The position numbers and the translations under genes were made by a program. The notes below the pieces were generated by a model. It searched no databases and was not told the origin of the DNA. It saw only the letters and a list, made by a program, of their open reading frames with translations. A stretch of 52,243 nucleotides of DNA. It comes from Burkholderia aenigmatica (GTDB lineage Bacteria; Pseudomonadota; Gammaproteobacteria; Burkholderiales; Burkholderiaceae). The stretch is taken from NCBI RefSeq assembly GCF_902499175.1, contig NZ_CABVQC010000067.1, positions 1 through 52,243 on the forward strand. The letters are read 5' to 3'. This document shows, in pieces, positions 40,991-48,157 of the stretch; position 1 is the first letter of the stretch, and each line of letters starts with the position of its first letter.

Positions 40991-41413
40991 TCACGCACGC
41001 GATGCAGGCCGGCGAAACCGCTCCAACGGAATTTCGGCGACGGCGGTGATCTCGATCAGCAGATCGGGATGGTAGAGGCGCTCGACCTGGACGGTCGTCG
41101 TCACGGGATAGGGCTCGGAGAAGTACGTCTTGCGGATGTCGCCGGCCTGCATGAACGCATCGATGTCGGTCGCGTAGTGCACGAGCGAGATCACGTCCTG
41201 CATCTGCCCGCCCATCGCAAGGAGCACGGCGCGGATGTTGTCGAGCGTCTGCCGCACCTGCGTGCGCATGTCGCCGTGGCCGACCACCTGGCCGTCGCGG
41301 TCGAGCGCCACTTGTCCCTTCAGATGCACGATCCGGCCATTGCCCTGGATCACGGCCATCGAGAATGCGCCGAACGGCGCCCAGACTTCCGGCGGGTTCA
41401 CTGCTTCGGCCAT
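40991..41413 (-). CDS. RidA/YjgF-family protein
   Basis: A 140-residue protein of the RidA superfamily. GHGDMRTQVRQTLDNIRAVL and LIEITAVAEIPLERF match the family's central helix and C-terminal strand, and HLKGQVALDRDGQVVG the N-terminal strand. The Arg that binds the substrate carboxylate in true RidA (R105-like) is not clearly present in the expected IEIEAIA segment, which reads LIEITAVAEI. It may be a non-RidA subgroup rather than an imine deaminase. ATG at 41413 gives the family-like start. It is divergent from the hydrolase gene. Confidence 0.85.
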   Translation of the reverse strand: MAEAVNPPEVWAPFGAFSMAVIQGNGRIVHLKGQVALDRDGQVVGHGDMRTQVRQTLDNIRAVLLAMGGQMQDVISLVHYATDIDAFMQAGDIRKTYFSEPYPVTTTVQVERLYHPDLLIEITAVAEIPLERFRRPASRA

Positions 41414-41747
41414 GATGCAGCTCCATTGAGTCGAGAATGGGTCGGGCAAAGCGGATCGATGCTGTCGACCATCGCGCCATTATGGATGAGTTCGTTTTTG
41501 CCGCCGCTCGCGGCCTGTGCAACCCGCCTGCCCTGATCGGGTGGCGCCCGGACGGCCACATTTTTTCATTCGCGGCGTGAATCGATTCGACTGTTGACGT
41601 AGCAGTAATTCCGCAGTGATTTGCGCCTGTCGCACGTTTGCACCGTTATGATTCACACGCGCTTTCGTCAGTTGGAAATGCGCACATTCCGAGGGGCGGG
41701 ACGATCACGCGCCCGCTATTGCTTCTCGTCAAAACAAGGAAAACAAC
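41414..41747. other. Divergent intergenic region
   Basis: 334 bp between the RidA-like and hydrolase genes. It contains AT-rich patches (41560-41660) with TTATGATTC as a possible -10 but no convincing -35, and a GGAAAA-type ribosome site for the hydrolase. No gene or repeat seen. Confidence 0.4.
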
Positions 41748-42758
41748 ATGTGTACGAGTTTTGTGATCCGCACGGTGGATGAGCACGTCGTCTATGGCAG
41801 AACCATGGAGTTCGCGCCGGATCTGGGTTCGGTCCCGGTCGTCGTCGAGGCCGGCAAGACGCTGAACGCGTCGGAGCCGCTCGGCAAGCAGGGCTTGAGC
41901 TGGACGACGAAGTACAAGGCGATCGGCATGAACGGGCTGCAGATGCCGATCCTGGTGGACGGCATCAACGAGAAGGGGCTGGCCGGCGGGATCCTTTACT
42001 TCCCGGGGTTCGCCGCGTATCCGGCGCTGACGCCGGAGAACACCGCGCGCGCGTTGGCGCCGTGGGATTTCCTCACGTGGGCGCTGACCAGCTTCGACAA
42101 CGTGAGCGACGTCAAGCAGGCGCTTGGCGGCATCGTCATCGCCGATATCCCGCATCCCGCGTTCAATGGCGCGCCGCCCGTGCATTACACGCTGCATGAC
42201 GCGAGCGGCGCGTCGCTCGTCGTCGAGCCGGTCCACGGCGAACTGCGCGTCCACGACAATCCGCTCGGCGTGATGACCAACTCGCCGCCGTTCGACTGGC
42301 ATTGCACCAACCTGCACAACTACCTGAACCTGTCGCGCGTCACACCGGCGAGCAGGACGCTGTCGCTGTCGCGCGATGCGAAACACGTGAAGCTCAAGTC
42401 GTACGGCCAGGGGTACGGGATGCTTGGCCTCCCCGGCGACATCACGCCGGCGTCGCGTTTCGTGCGCGCGGTCGGCTATGTGACGTCCGTCGAGAATCCG
42501 CACGGCGGCGCCGACGCGATCCGGCTGGCCGAGCACATCGTCAATACCTTCGACATTCCGAAAGGGTGGATCAAGGAGGAGGTCGATCACGACACGCCGG
42601 TCTACGAATACACGCAGTGGATCTCGATCGCCGACCTGGAGGCGCGCAAGTATTACTTCCGGACGTATGACGATACGGTGATGCGTGTGATCGACCTCGC
42701 GACGTCGAAGGTGTCGACGGTCGAGTCGTCGACGCGGGTCGAACTGACAGTGATCTAG
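41748..42758 (+). CDS. Choloylglycine hydrolase / penicillin V acylase family amidase
   Basis: A 336-residue Ntn hydrolase. Cys2 (MCTSFVIRT) would become the catalytic N-terminal nucleophile after Met removal. VVYGRTMEFAPDLGS (Arg and Asp of the active site), INEKGLAGGILYFPG and YTLHDASGASLVVEPV follow, then NPLGVMTNSPPFDWHCTNLH with the conserved Asn. The family cleaves amide bonds in bile-acid conjugates, penicillin V or N-acyl-homoserine lactones; members in Gram-negative bacteria often act on AHLs. No signal peptide is visible (direct MCTSF), whereas many Gram-negative PVAs are exported. A role in AHL or antibiotic degradation is inference. Confidence 0.88.
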   Translation: MCTSFVIRTVDEHVVYGRTMEFAPDLGSVPVVVEAGKTLNASEPLGKQGLSWTTKYKAIGMNGLQMPILVDGINEKGLAGGILYFPGFAAYPALTPENTARALAPWDFLTWALTSFDNVSDVKQALGGIVIADIPHPAFNGAPPVHYTLHDASGASLVVEPVHGELRVHDNPLGVMTNSPPFDWHCTNLHNYLNLSRVTPASRTLSLSRDAKHVKLKSYGQGYGMLGLPGDITPASRFVRAVGYVTSVENPHGGADAIRLAEHIVNTFDIPKGWIKEEVDHDTPVYEYTQWISIADLEARKYYFRTYDDTVMRVIDLATSKVSTVESSTRVELTVI

Positions 42759-42798
42759 CCGTTCGGTCTGCTGAAAGCGGCGGTGGCCCGGATCGACC

Positions 42799-42804
42799 TA
42801 TACT
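42799..42804 (+). promoter_or_regulatory. Probable -10 of the small Cys-rich gene
   Basis: TATACT at 42799-42804, 27 bp before the GTG start at 42832. No strong -35 is visible. Confidence 0.4.
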
Positions 42805-42831
42805 GATCGTCTTACTTCACCGGACCACGCC

Positions 42832-43029
42832 GTGCCGAACCAACCTTCCGGGGATCCGTCCGTCGACGATCCCCGTCCGACCCCGCCCATCCAACCCGAA
42901 CTGGAAGACTGCTGCAACAGCGGCTGTTCGCCGTGCGTCTTCGATCTCTACGACGAAGCACTCGCGCGCTATCGCGTCGAGCTGGCCGAATGGGAAGCGC
43001 GCCAGGCACAGCGCAAGCATCACGCGTGA
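42832..43029 (+). CDS. Small Cys-rich protein with oxidoreductase-like N-terminal domain
   Basis: A 65-residue protein: a Pro/Asp-rich start (PSVDDPRPTPPIQPELED) followed by CCNSGCSPCVFDLYDEALAR. That Cys-rich motif (CC..GC..CV-D-Y) is the Oxidored-like domain found at the N-terminus of some eukaryotic reductases and as short stand-alone proteins in bacteria. It may bind a metal or Fe-S cluster; function unknown. GTG at 42832 is the only in-frame start that includes the whole domain. Confidence 0.7.
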   Translation: MPNQPSGDPSVDDPRPTPPIQPELEDCCNSGCSPCVFDLYDEALARYRVELAEWEARQAQRKHHA

Positions 43030-43104
43030 GCCGGGTGCAGGGGAGCGGCTGCGTCTACACCGTTTCCGCGTCAGACCCTGCCTGCGCCGCGATTCCCGTT
43101 TCGC

Positions 43105-44565
43105 TTACGTGCCTGCATGCAGCTGCCGATGCAGCGGCCCAAGCATGGCCGACAGCGCGATGCACACGAGCAGCACCACCGTCAGCGCGAACATCGACGT
43201 CCTGAAGCCCTGCACGTAATTGAGTGCGGCCGGATGCGCGCCGAGCCGGGCGAAGAACATGCCGCCGAGCGTTGCCGCGCCGACGGCCGCACCGATCTGC
43301 AGCATCGCGGTGACCATGCCGGATGCGACACCCGCGCGTGCCGTGTCGACTTCCGCGAGCACGATCCGCACGACCGACGGCAGCACGAGTCCCTGGCCGA
43401 TTCCGATCGCCGCAATTCCCGCGTAGAAACCGGGGCCCGGCGCGGCCGCGCCCGCTAGCGCGGCGGCCGTCGCGACGCCGGCCGCGAGCATCGCGAAGCC
43501 GAGCGTGAGCACGCGATAGCCGCCGAACCGGCCGACGAGTCGCGGCATCAGCAACGGGCTCGACAGGAAGCCGAGCCCGAGCGGCAGGATCGCGAGCCCC
43601 GACGCAAGCGGCGACCAGTTCAGGCAGCCCTGCAGGTAGATCCCGTAGCTCAGGAAGAACGCGCTCAGCGTATAGAACAGGAACGCCAGCACGAGCCCGA
43701 GCGCGACGACGGGGTTACGGAACAGGCGCACGTCGAGCAGCGGATCGTGTCCGCTCGTGAGACGGCGCGCTTCGACCGCCAGCAGCGCGCCGAGCATCGG
43801 CAGCGCGCCGGCGAGGCACGCGATCATCCACAGCGGCCAGCCGGCCTCGCGCCCGTGCGTGAGCGGGTACACGAGCATCAGCAGGAACAGCGACAGCAGC
43901 GCCATGCCCGGCACGTCGATGCGCTGGCCGCGCGGCGGCCGGCTTTCCGGGATGAAGCGCCAGCTGCCGATCAGCGCGAGGATGCCGATCGGCAGATTGA
44001 CGAGGAAGATCGCGCGCCAGCCGAGCCCGAACGGATGCAGGCTGATCAACGCACCGCCGCCGAGCTGGCCGATCACGGCCGCGAGGCCGAACACGAAACC
44101 GTAGAAGCCCATCACGCGCACCTGCTCCTGCGGGCTGAACACGCTGCGGATCGTCGCGAGCACCTGCGGCGCGAGGATCGCGGCGAACAGGCCCTGCAGC
44201 ACGCGGCCGCCGACCAGCACCGCGCCGCTGCCGGCGAGCCCGCACAGCGTCGACGCGACGACGAAGCCGGCCATTCCGATCATGAACATGCGCTTGCGGC
44301 CGTACAGGTCGCCGAGCCGGCCGCCGGTGATCTGCACGACCGCGTTCGCGCACGCGTATGCCGACACGACCAGCTGCAACTCGGCCGGGCGCGCGCCGAT
44401 GCCGTCGCGGATGGCCGGTAGCGCGAGATTCACAATGAAGTAGTCGAGCGGCGGCAGAATCGCGCCAACCAGCAGGACCACCAGCGCCCAGCCGTGGTGG
44501 CTGCGCGGCGTCGCCGCGGCGGCCGTGCCGGCCGGCACGCAGGGGGCAAGGGTGTCGTTCGTCAT
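43105..44565 (-). CDS. MFS drug exporter, DHA2 (EmrB/QacA) family
   Basis: A 486-residue transporter with about 14 transmembrane helices. It has the motif-A region GGRLGDLYGRKRMFMIGMAG, then LFAAILAPQVLATIRSVFSP (the DHA2 motif), and GWRAIFLVNLPIGILALIGS (motif C/D region of 14-TM exporters). It probably expels hydrophobic drugs or metabolites with proton antiport. It is divergent from a LysR regulator gene with a perfect palindrome in between, a common resistance-module layout. Confidence 0.92.
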   Translation of the reverse strand: MTNDTLAPCVPAGTAAAATPRSHHGWALVVLLVGAILPPLDYFIVNLALPAIRDGIGARPAELQLVVSAYACANAVVQITGGRLGDLYGRKRMFMIGMAGFVVASTLCGLAGSGAVLVGGRVLQGLFAAILAPQVLATIRSVFSPQEQVRVMGFYGFVFGLAAVIGQLGGGALISLHPFGLGWRAIFLVNLPIGILALIGSWRFIPESRPPRGQRIDVPGMALLSLFLLMLVYPLTHGREAGWPLWMIACLAGALPMLGALLAVEARRLTSGHDPLLDVRLFRNPVVALGLVLAFLFYTLSAFFLSYGIYLQGCLNWSPLASGLAILPLGLGFLSSPLLMPRLVGRFGGYRVLTLGFAMLAAGVATAAALAGAAAPGPGFYAGIAAIGIGQGLVLPSVVRIVLAEVDTARAGVASGMVTAMLQIGAAVGAATLGGMFFARLGAHPAALNYVQGFRTSMFALTVVLLVCIALSAMLGPLHRQLHAGT

Positions 44566-44700
44566 GGAAGCAAGTCCGAAAGAATGAGTGCCACATTCAC
44601 GCCGGACGTGACGTCAGGGGCGCCGGTTCGGCCGTGGATGGGCGATTGCCCCCCATTCTGGGTGGTGGTAATGAATCGGAAAAGCGGGAATTGGTGGTAG

Positions 44701-44725
44701 CATCCATCGGGTTAATCGATGGATG
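44701..44725. promoter_or_regulatory. Perfect palindrome between MFS and LysR genes
   Basis: CATCCATCG (44701-44709) and CGATGGATG (44717-44725) are perfect 9-bp arms with a 7-base centre, ending 10 bp before the LysR start. A good candidate site for autoregulation and control of the divergent MFS exporter by the LysR protein. Confidence 0.55.
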
Positions 44726-44735
44726 GAGAATGGCG

Positions 44736-45608
44736 ATGCGCGGTTTCGATCTGGATCAGTTGCGTACTTTCGCGGCGGTCGCGGACGCCGGCAGCCTGAC
44801 GGCCGCGGCGCCGCTGCTGCACCTGTCGCAGTCGACGGTCAGCGAGCAGGTGCGCAAGCTTGAATCGCGCGCCGGCGTGCCGCTGTTCGTGCGCAGCAAG
44901 CGCGGGGTCGAGCCGACCCCGGCCGGCTCGCGGCTGCTGCAGCACGCGCGGCGCATCGTCGCGCTGAACGAGGCCGCGTTCGACGAAGTGCGCGGGCAGG
45001 CGATCAAGGGCGAGCTGCGCGTCGCGATCACCGATTACTACCGAACCAACGAAGTCGCGGGCCTGCTCGCGCGGCTGCGGGAGTGCTACCCGCAGCTGAG
45101 CCTGCACGTCAGCGCGATGAAGAGCGCCGATATCGAGGCCGCGCACGCGCGCGGGCAGGTCGATCTCGGTGTGGTGATGAACCTGTCGAGCGGGCCGTTC
45201 CGGCCGGCGTCGGCCGATACGCGCTGGGTGCTGCGGCGTGAGCCGCTGTCATGGGTCGCATCGCCCGCGCTCGCCGAGCAGTTGCCCGAGCCGTTGCCGC
45301 TCGTGCTGCTACCGGACGATTGCATGATGCATCAGGTCGCGGTGCGCTCGCTCGACGAGCAGCACACGCCGTACCGGCTCGTGCACAGCGCGTCGGGGGT
45401 CGCGGGGCTGCAGTCGATGCTGGCGGCGGGGCTCGGGGTGGGCTGCCTGTGCGCGTCGGCGATCGGCGAGGGCCTGATGCGGCTCGGCACGAAATACCGG
45501 CTGCCGCCGCTGCCCGACGCGGTGTTTTCGCTGACGCCGCCGATGCCGGGCGAACGCGAAACCGTCACGCAGGCGCGCGAGGTGCTGTCGCGGCAATTGC
45601 TGATGTAA
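44736..45608 (+). CDS. LysR-family transcriptional regulator
   Basis: A 290-residue LysR regulator. The N-terminal winged HTH is MRGFDLDQLRTFAAVADAGS, then LTAAAPLLHLSQSTVSEQVR, KLESRAGVPLFVRSKRGVEP. The C-terminal effector-binding domain starts at about 88 (GELRVAITDYYRTNEVAGLL). GGAG at 44725 is ideally spaced for ATG 44736; the ATG at 44730 is too close. It is likely to control the divergent MFS exporter. Confidence 0.9.
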   Translation: MRGFDLDQLRTFAAVADAGSLTAAAPLLHLSQSTVSEQVRKLESRAGVPLFVRSKRGVEPTPAGSRLLQHARRIVALNEAAFDEVRGQAIKGELRVAITDYYRTNEVAGLLARLRECYPQLSLHVSAMKSADIEAAHARGQVDLGVVMNLSSGPFRPASADTRWVLRREPLSWVASPALAEQLPEPLPLVLLPDDCMMHQVAVRSLDEQHTPYRLVHSASGVAGLQSMLAAGLGVGCLCASAIGEGLMRLGTKYRLPPLPDAVFSLTPPMPGERETVTQAREVLSRQLLM

Positions 45609-45667
45609 AACCGGGCCGCACGACCTGCGGCGGCGCGTATCTGAGAGGCGCGCGAAGGAACATAAAA

Positions 45668-45988
45668 ATGAACGACGAACTGCAACGCCAGATGGCCGCG
45701 AAGCTGCAGGATGCGCTGGAGCGCGTGGTCGATGAACGCTCGCTGATCCACTTCCTGCGCGTGCTTGGGCACGACTGGAACAAGGAGCGCCAGCTCGAGG
45801 CCGACGTGCCGCCGTCGCCGTACGCGCGCGCCGCGCTCGGCTGGGAAAACCACTCGATCGGCGAATACCTCGACGCGATGGTCGACTGGGCCGAAGCGTC
45901 GGAGGAAGGGCTGCGCTGCTACGACCTGCCCGACAATCCGTGGCGGCGCATGGCGGACATCCTGTTCGCCGGGAAAATCTACGAATAG
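45668..45988 (+). CDS. Conserved-looking small protein, function unknown
   Basis: A 106-residue soluble protein: MNDELQRQMAAKLQDALERV, DERSLIHFLRVLGHDWNKER, GWENHSIGEYLDAMVDWAEA and NPWRRMADILFAGKIYE. The W-rich helical segments resemble DUF7660-type proteins found near many unrelated genes. Codon use is normal. There is no operon partner: the LysR gene ends 59 bp upstream and the next gene converges. Confidence 0.75.
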   Translation: MNDELQRQMAAKLQDALERVVDERSLIHFLRVLGHDWNKERQLEADVPPSPYARAALGWENHSIGEYLDAMVDWAEASEEGLRCYDLPDNPWRRMADILFAGKIYE

Positions 45989-46038
45989 CGCCGCTCGGGC
46001 GCTTCGTTCACTTCGTTCGCGTACGCCGCCGGAACCGT

Positions 46039-46941
46039 CTATTCGACGGCTTCGCCGTCCACATACGCACGCAGCCCGTCGGCCAGCGCATCGAACACCG
46101 CGCGGCAGCGCGGGCTCGTCCGCAGGTCCTCGTGCATCACGACCCAGGTTTCCAGCTGCATCGCGGGCCCGTCCGGCAGCACGCGCACGAGCCGTGCGTC
46201 GCGTTTCGCGAGCCCGGTCTGGCAGAAGCCGATCCCGTACCCGGCGCGGATCATCGCGAGCTGCGCGAGGTTGCTGTCGGTGCGCAGCGAGAACGCATCG
46301 CGCTTCCACAGTGGCATGCTGCGGCCCACCGAGCGGATGAACGGCGTGACCGTGTCGAAGCCGATCAGCGCGTGATGCGCGAGTTCGTCGGTCGTCGCGG
46401 GCACCCCGTTGCGCGCCAGGTAGTCGTCGCGCGCATACATCCCGACATCGATTTCGCCGATGCGCCGCGCAACCAGCGCCTCCTGCACGGGCGGCGCCAT
46501 CCGGACCGCGATGTCGGCCTCGCGCTTGAGCACGTCCTGGATGCGGTCGGTCGGCACCAGTTCGATGACGAGCCCCGGATGGTTGCGCCGCAATTGCGCG
46601 AGAATCGGCGGCAGCACTTCGACGGCGATCACGTCGCTGGCGGAGATCCGCACGATGCCGCGCACGCCGGCGCCGTGGCTCGCGGCCGCGCGCTCGAACG
46701 CGGCCGCCGCGCTGCGCAGCGCCTCCGCATGGCCGCGCAGCGCAAGCGCCGCCTCGGTCGGCAGCAGGCCGGACGGCGAGCGCGTGAACAGCGTCTGGCC
46801 GAACCCGGCCTCGAGCGCCGCGACGTGGCGGCCGGCCGTCGGTTGCGTAATGCCGAGCGCGCGGGCCGCGCCGGACAACGAGCCCTCTGTCAGCACGGCG
46901 AGGAAGGTGCGGTAGCGTTCCCAGTTCAGATCGGCGGTCAT
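46039..46941 (-). CDS. LysR-family transcriptional regulator
   Basis: A 300-residue LysR protein: MTADLNWERYRTFLAVLTEG, SLSGAARALGITQPTAGRHV and AALEAGFGQTLFTRSPSGLL form the HTH. The effector domain begins near 95 (VRGIVRISASDVIAVEVLPP). It is divergent from the epimerase gene, which is therefore its likely target. An ATACAT-AA-ATGTAT palindrome overlaps its own start codon, suggesting autorepression. Confidence 0.9.
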   Translation of the reverse strand: MTADLNWERYRTFLAVLTEGSLSGAARALGITQPTAGRHVAALEAGFGQTLFTRSPSGLLPTEAALALRGHAEALRSAAAAFERAAASHGAGVRGIVRISASDVIAVEVLPPILAQLRRNHPGLVIELVPTDRIQDVLKREADIAVRMAPPVQEALVARRIGEIDVGMYARDDYLARNGVPATTDELAHHALIGFDTVTPFIRSVGRSMPLWKRDAFSLRTDSNLAQLAMIRAGYGIGFCQTGLAKRDARLVRVLPDGPAMQLETWVVMHEDLRTSPRCRAVFDALADGLRAYVDGEAVE

Positions 46942-46953
46942 ACATAAATGTAT
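46940..46953. promoter_or_regulatory. Palindrome over the LysR start
   Basis: ATACAT-AA-ATGTAT (46940-46953) overlaps the LysR start codon. A second imperfect pair, TAGCTGATCAA and TTGATAGCTGA, lies in the same divergent interval (about 46953-46990). Confidence 0.4.
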
Positions 46954-47042
46954 AGCTGATCAACTAGGTTCGGCAATTCCTTGATAGCTGAAGGCGCGCC
47001 AGAATGCGTGTCATCACGGAAGTTCATTCAAGGAGAGCGGCA

Positions 47043-48026
47043 ATGACGACCCACGCAGGCGGGACCCAACGACAGGCACTCGTGCTCGGCGCGAGCGGCG
47101 GGATTGGCGGGGAAGTCGCGCGGCAGTTGCGCGATGCGGGCTGGCAGGTGCGTGGGTTGAAGCGCGGGCTCGACGCCGAGGTCGTGGAGCGCGACGGCAT
47201 CGCGTGGATGCGCGGCGACGCAATGGACCGCGACGCGGTCGTCCGGGCCGCGCGCGGCTGCAGCGTGATCGTGCACGCGGTGAATCCGCCCGGCTATCGG
47301 AACTGGGCCGGGCAGGTGCTGCCGATGATCGACAACACGATCGCGGCGGCGAAGGCGGAGCAGGCCACCGTCGTGCTGCCGGGCACCGTCTACAACTACG
47401 GCGCCGATGCATTTCCGGTGCTGGTCGAAGATGCGCCGCAGCATCCGTCGACACGCAAGGGCGCGATCCGCGTCGAGCTGGAGCGCCGGCTGCAGGATGC
47501 GGCCGGGCAGGGCGTCCGCACGATCATCGTGCGTGCCGGCGATTTCTTCGGGCCGAAGCTCACCGGCAACAGCTGGTTTGCGGCGGGGTTCGTCAAGGCC
47601 GGGCGGCCGGTTGCGGCCATCAGCGTGCCGGGGCGGGACGGCATCGGGCATCAATGGTCGTATGTGCCGGACGCCGCGCGCTCGATGGTCGAGCTGATCG
47701 AGCGGCGCGACACGCTGGAGCCGTTCGCGCGCTTTCATCTCGGCGGCCATTGGGACGCGGACGGCACGCAGATGGCGGAGGCCGTGCGCCGCGTCGCGCA
47801 GCGGCACGGGCTGCGGCCGACGGTGCGCAAGTTCCCGTGGTGGTTCGTGTGGGCGGCGGCGCCGTTCGTCACGACGCTGCGCGAATTGCTCGAGATGCGC
47901 TATCTGTGGCGCGAGCCGATCCGGCTCGACAACACGCGGGTGACCGCGGTGCTCGGCCGCGAGCCGGTGACGCCGCTCGACGCGGCGGTGGAGGCGACGC
48001 TGGCGGGGCTCGGGTGTCTCAACTGA
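47043..48026 (+). CDS. NAD-dependent epimerase/dehydratase-family protein
   Basis: A 327-residue extended/atypical SDR: LVLGASGGIGGEVARQLRDA at the N-terminus is the cofactor motif, and VVLPGTVYNYGADAFPVLVE marks the active-site strand, where the catalytic Tyr lies in VYNYG but the usual YxxxK spacing is not seen. HQWSYVPDAARSMVELIERR is a typical C-terminal segment. Such proteins may be NmrA-like sensors or true epimerases. ATG at 47043 has a good AAGGAGAGCGGCA site; the upstream ATG at 47004 adds 13 residues. Probably LysR-regulated from 46941. Confidence 0.8.
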   Translation: MTTHAGGTQRQALVLGASGGIGGEVARQLRDAGWQVRGLKRGLDAEVVERDGIAWMRGDAMDRDAVVRAARGCSVIVHAVNPPGYRNWAGQVLPMIDNTIAAAKAEQATVVLPGTVYNYGADAFPVLVEDAPQHPSTRKGAIRVELERRLQDAAGQGVRTIIVRAGDFFGPKLTGNSWFAAGFVKAGRPVAAISVPGRDGIGHQWSYVPDAARSMVELIERRDTLEPFARFHLGGHWDADGTQMAEAVRRVAQRHGLRPTVRKFPWWFVWAAAPFVTTLRELLEMRYLWREPIRLDNTRVTAVLGREPVTPLDAAVEATLAGLGCLN

Positions 48027-48059
48027 GCAACGGCGGTCGCGAACGGAATCGCGTTCTGC

Positions 48060-48065
48060 TATGAT
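48060..48065 (+). promoter_or_regulatory. Extended -10 promoter of the rtcB gene
   Basis: TGCTATGAT contains an extended -10 (TGC-TATGAT, TATGAT at 48060-48065). A -35 around 48036-48043 is weak (TCGCGA/GCGGTC). Start of transcription would be near 48072, leaving an ~86-nt leader that consists almost entirely of the hairpin. Confidence 0.5.
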
Positions 48066-48084
48066 CCGCGCTCCCTTCCTCGAC

Positions 48085-48156
48085 GCTGCTGCAGGAAGGT
48101 ACCCACGACCGCCGGAAGGCCGGAGGTCGCGTCGTACCTTTTTCATTTCCAGCAGC
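48085..48156 (+). ncRNA. Long hairpin leader of the rtcB gene
   Basis: The 72-nt leader can fold end-to-end. Outer stem: GCTGCTG (48085-48091) with CAGCAGC (48150-48156). Second stem: AAGGTAC (48096-48102) with GTACCTT (48134-48140), extended by the T-run. Inner stem: CGACC (48106-48110) with GGTCG (48125-48129). Apical stem: CCGG with CCGG around an AAGG loop (48112-48123). The last paired base is 1 nt from the ATG at 48158, and no Shine-Dalgarno sequence precedes the ATG. The GGTAC/GTACC stem plus TTTTT also resembles a terminator. I do not recognise a named RNA class. Confidence 0.6.
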
Positions 48157-48157
48157 G

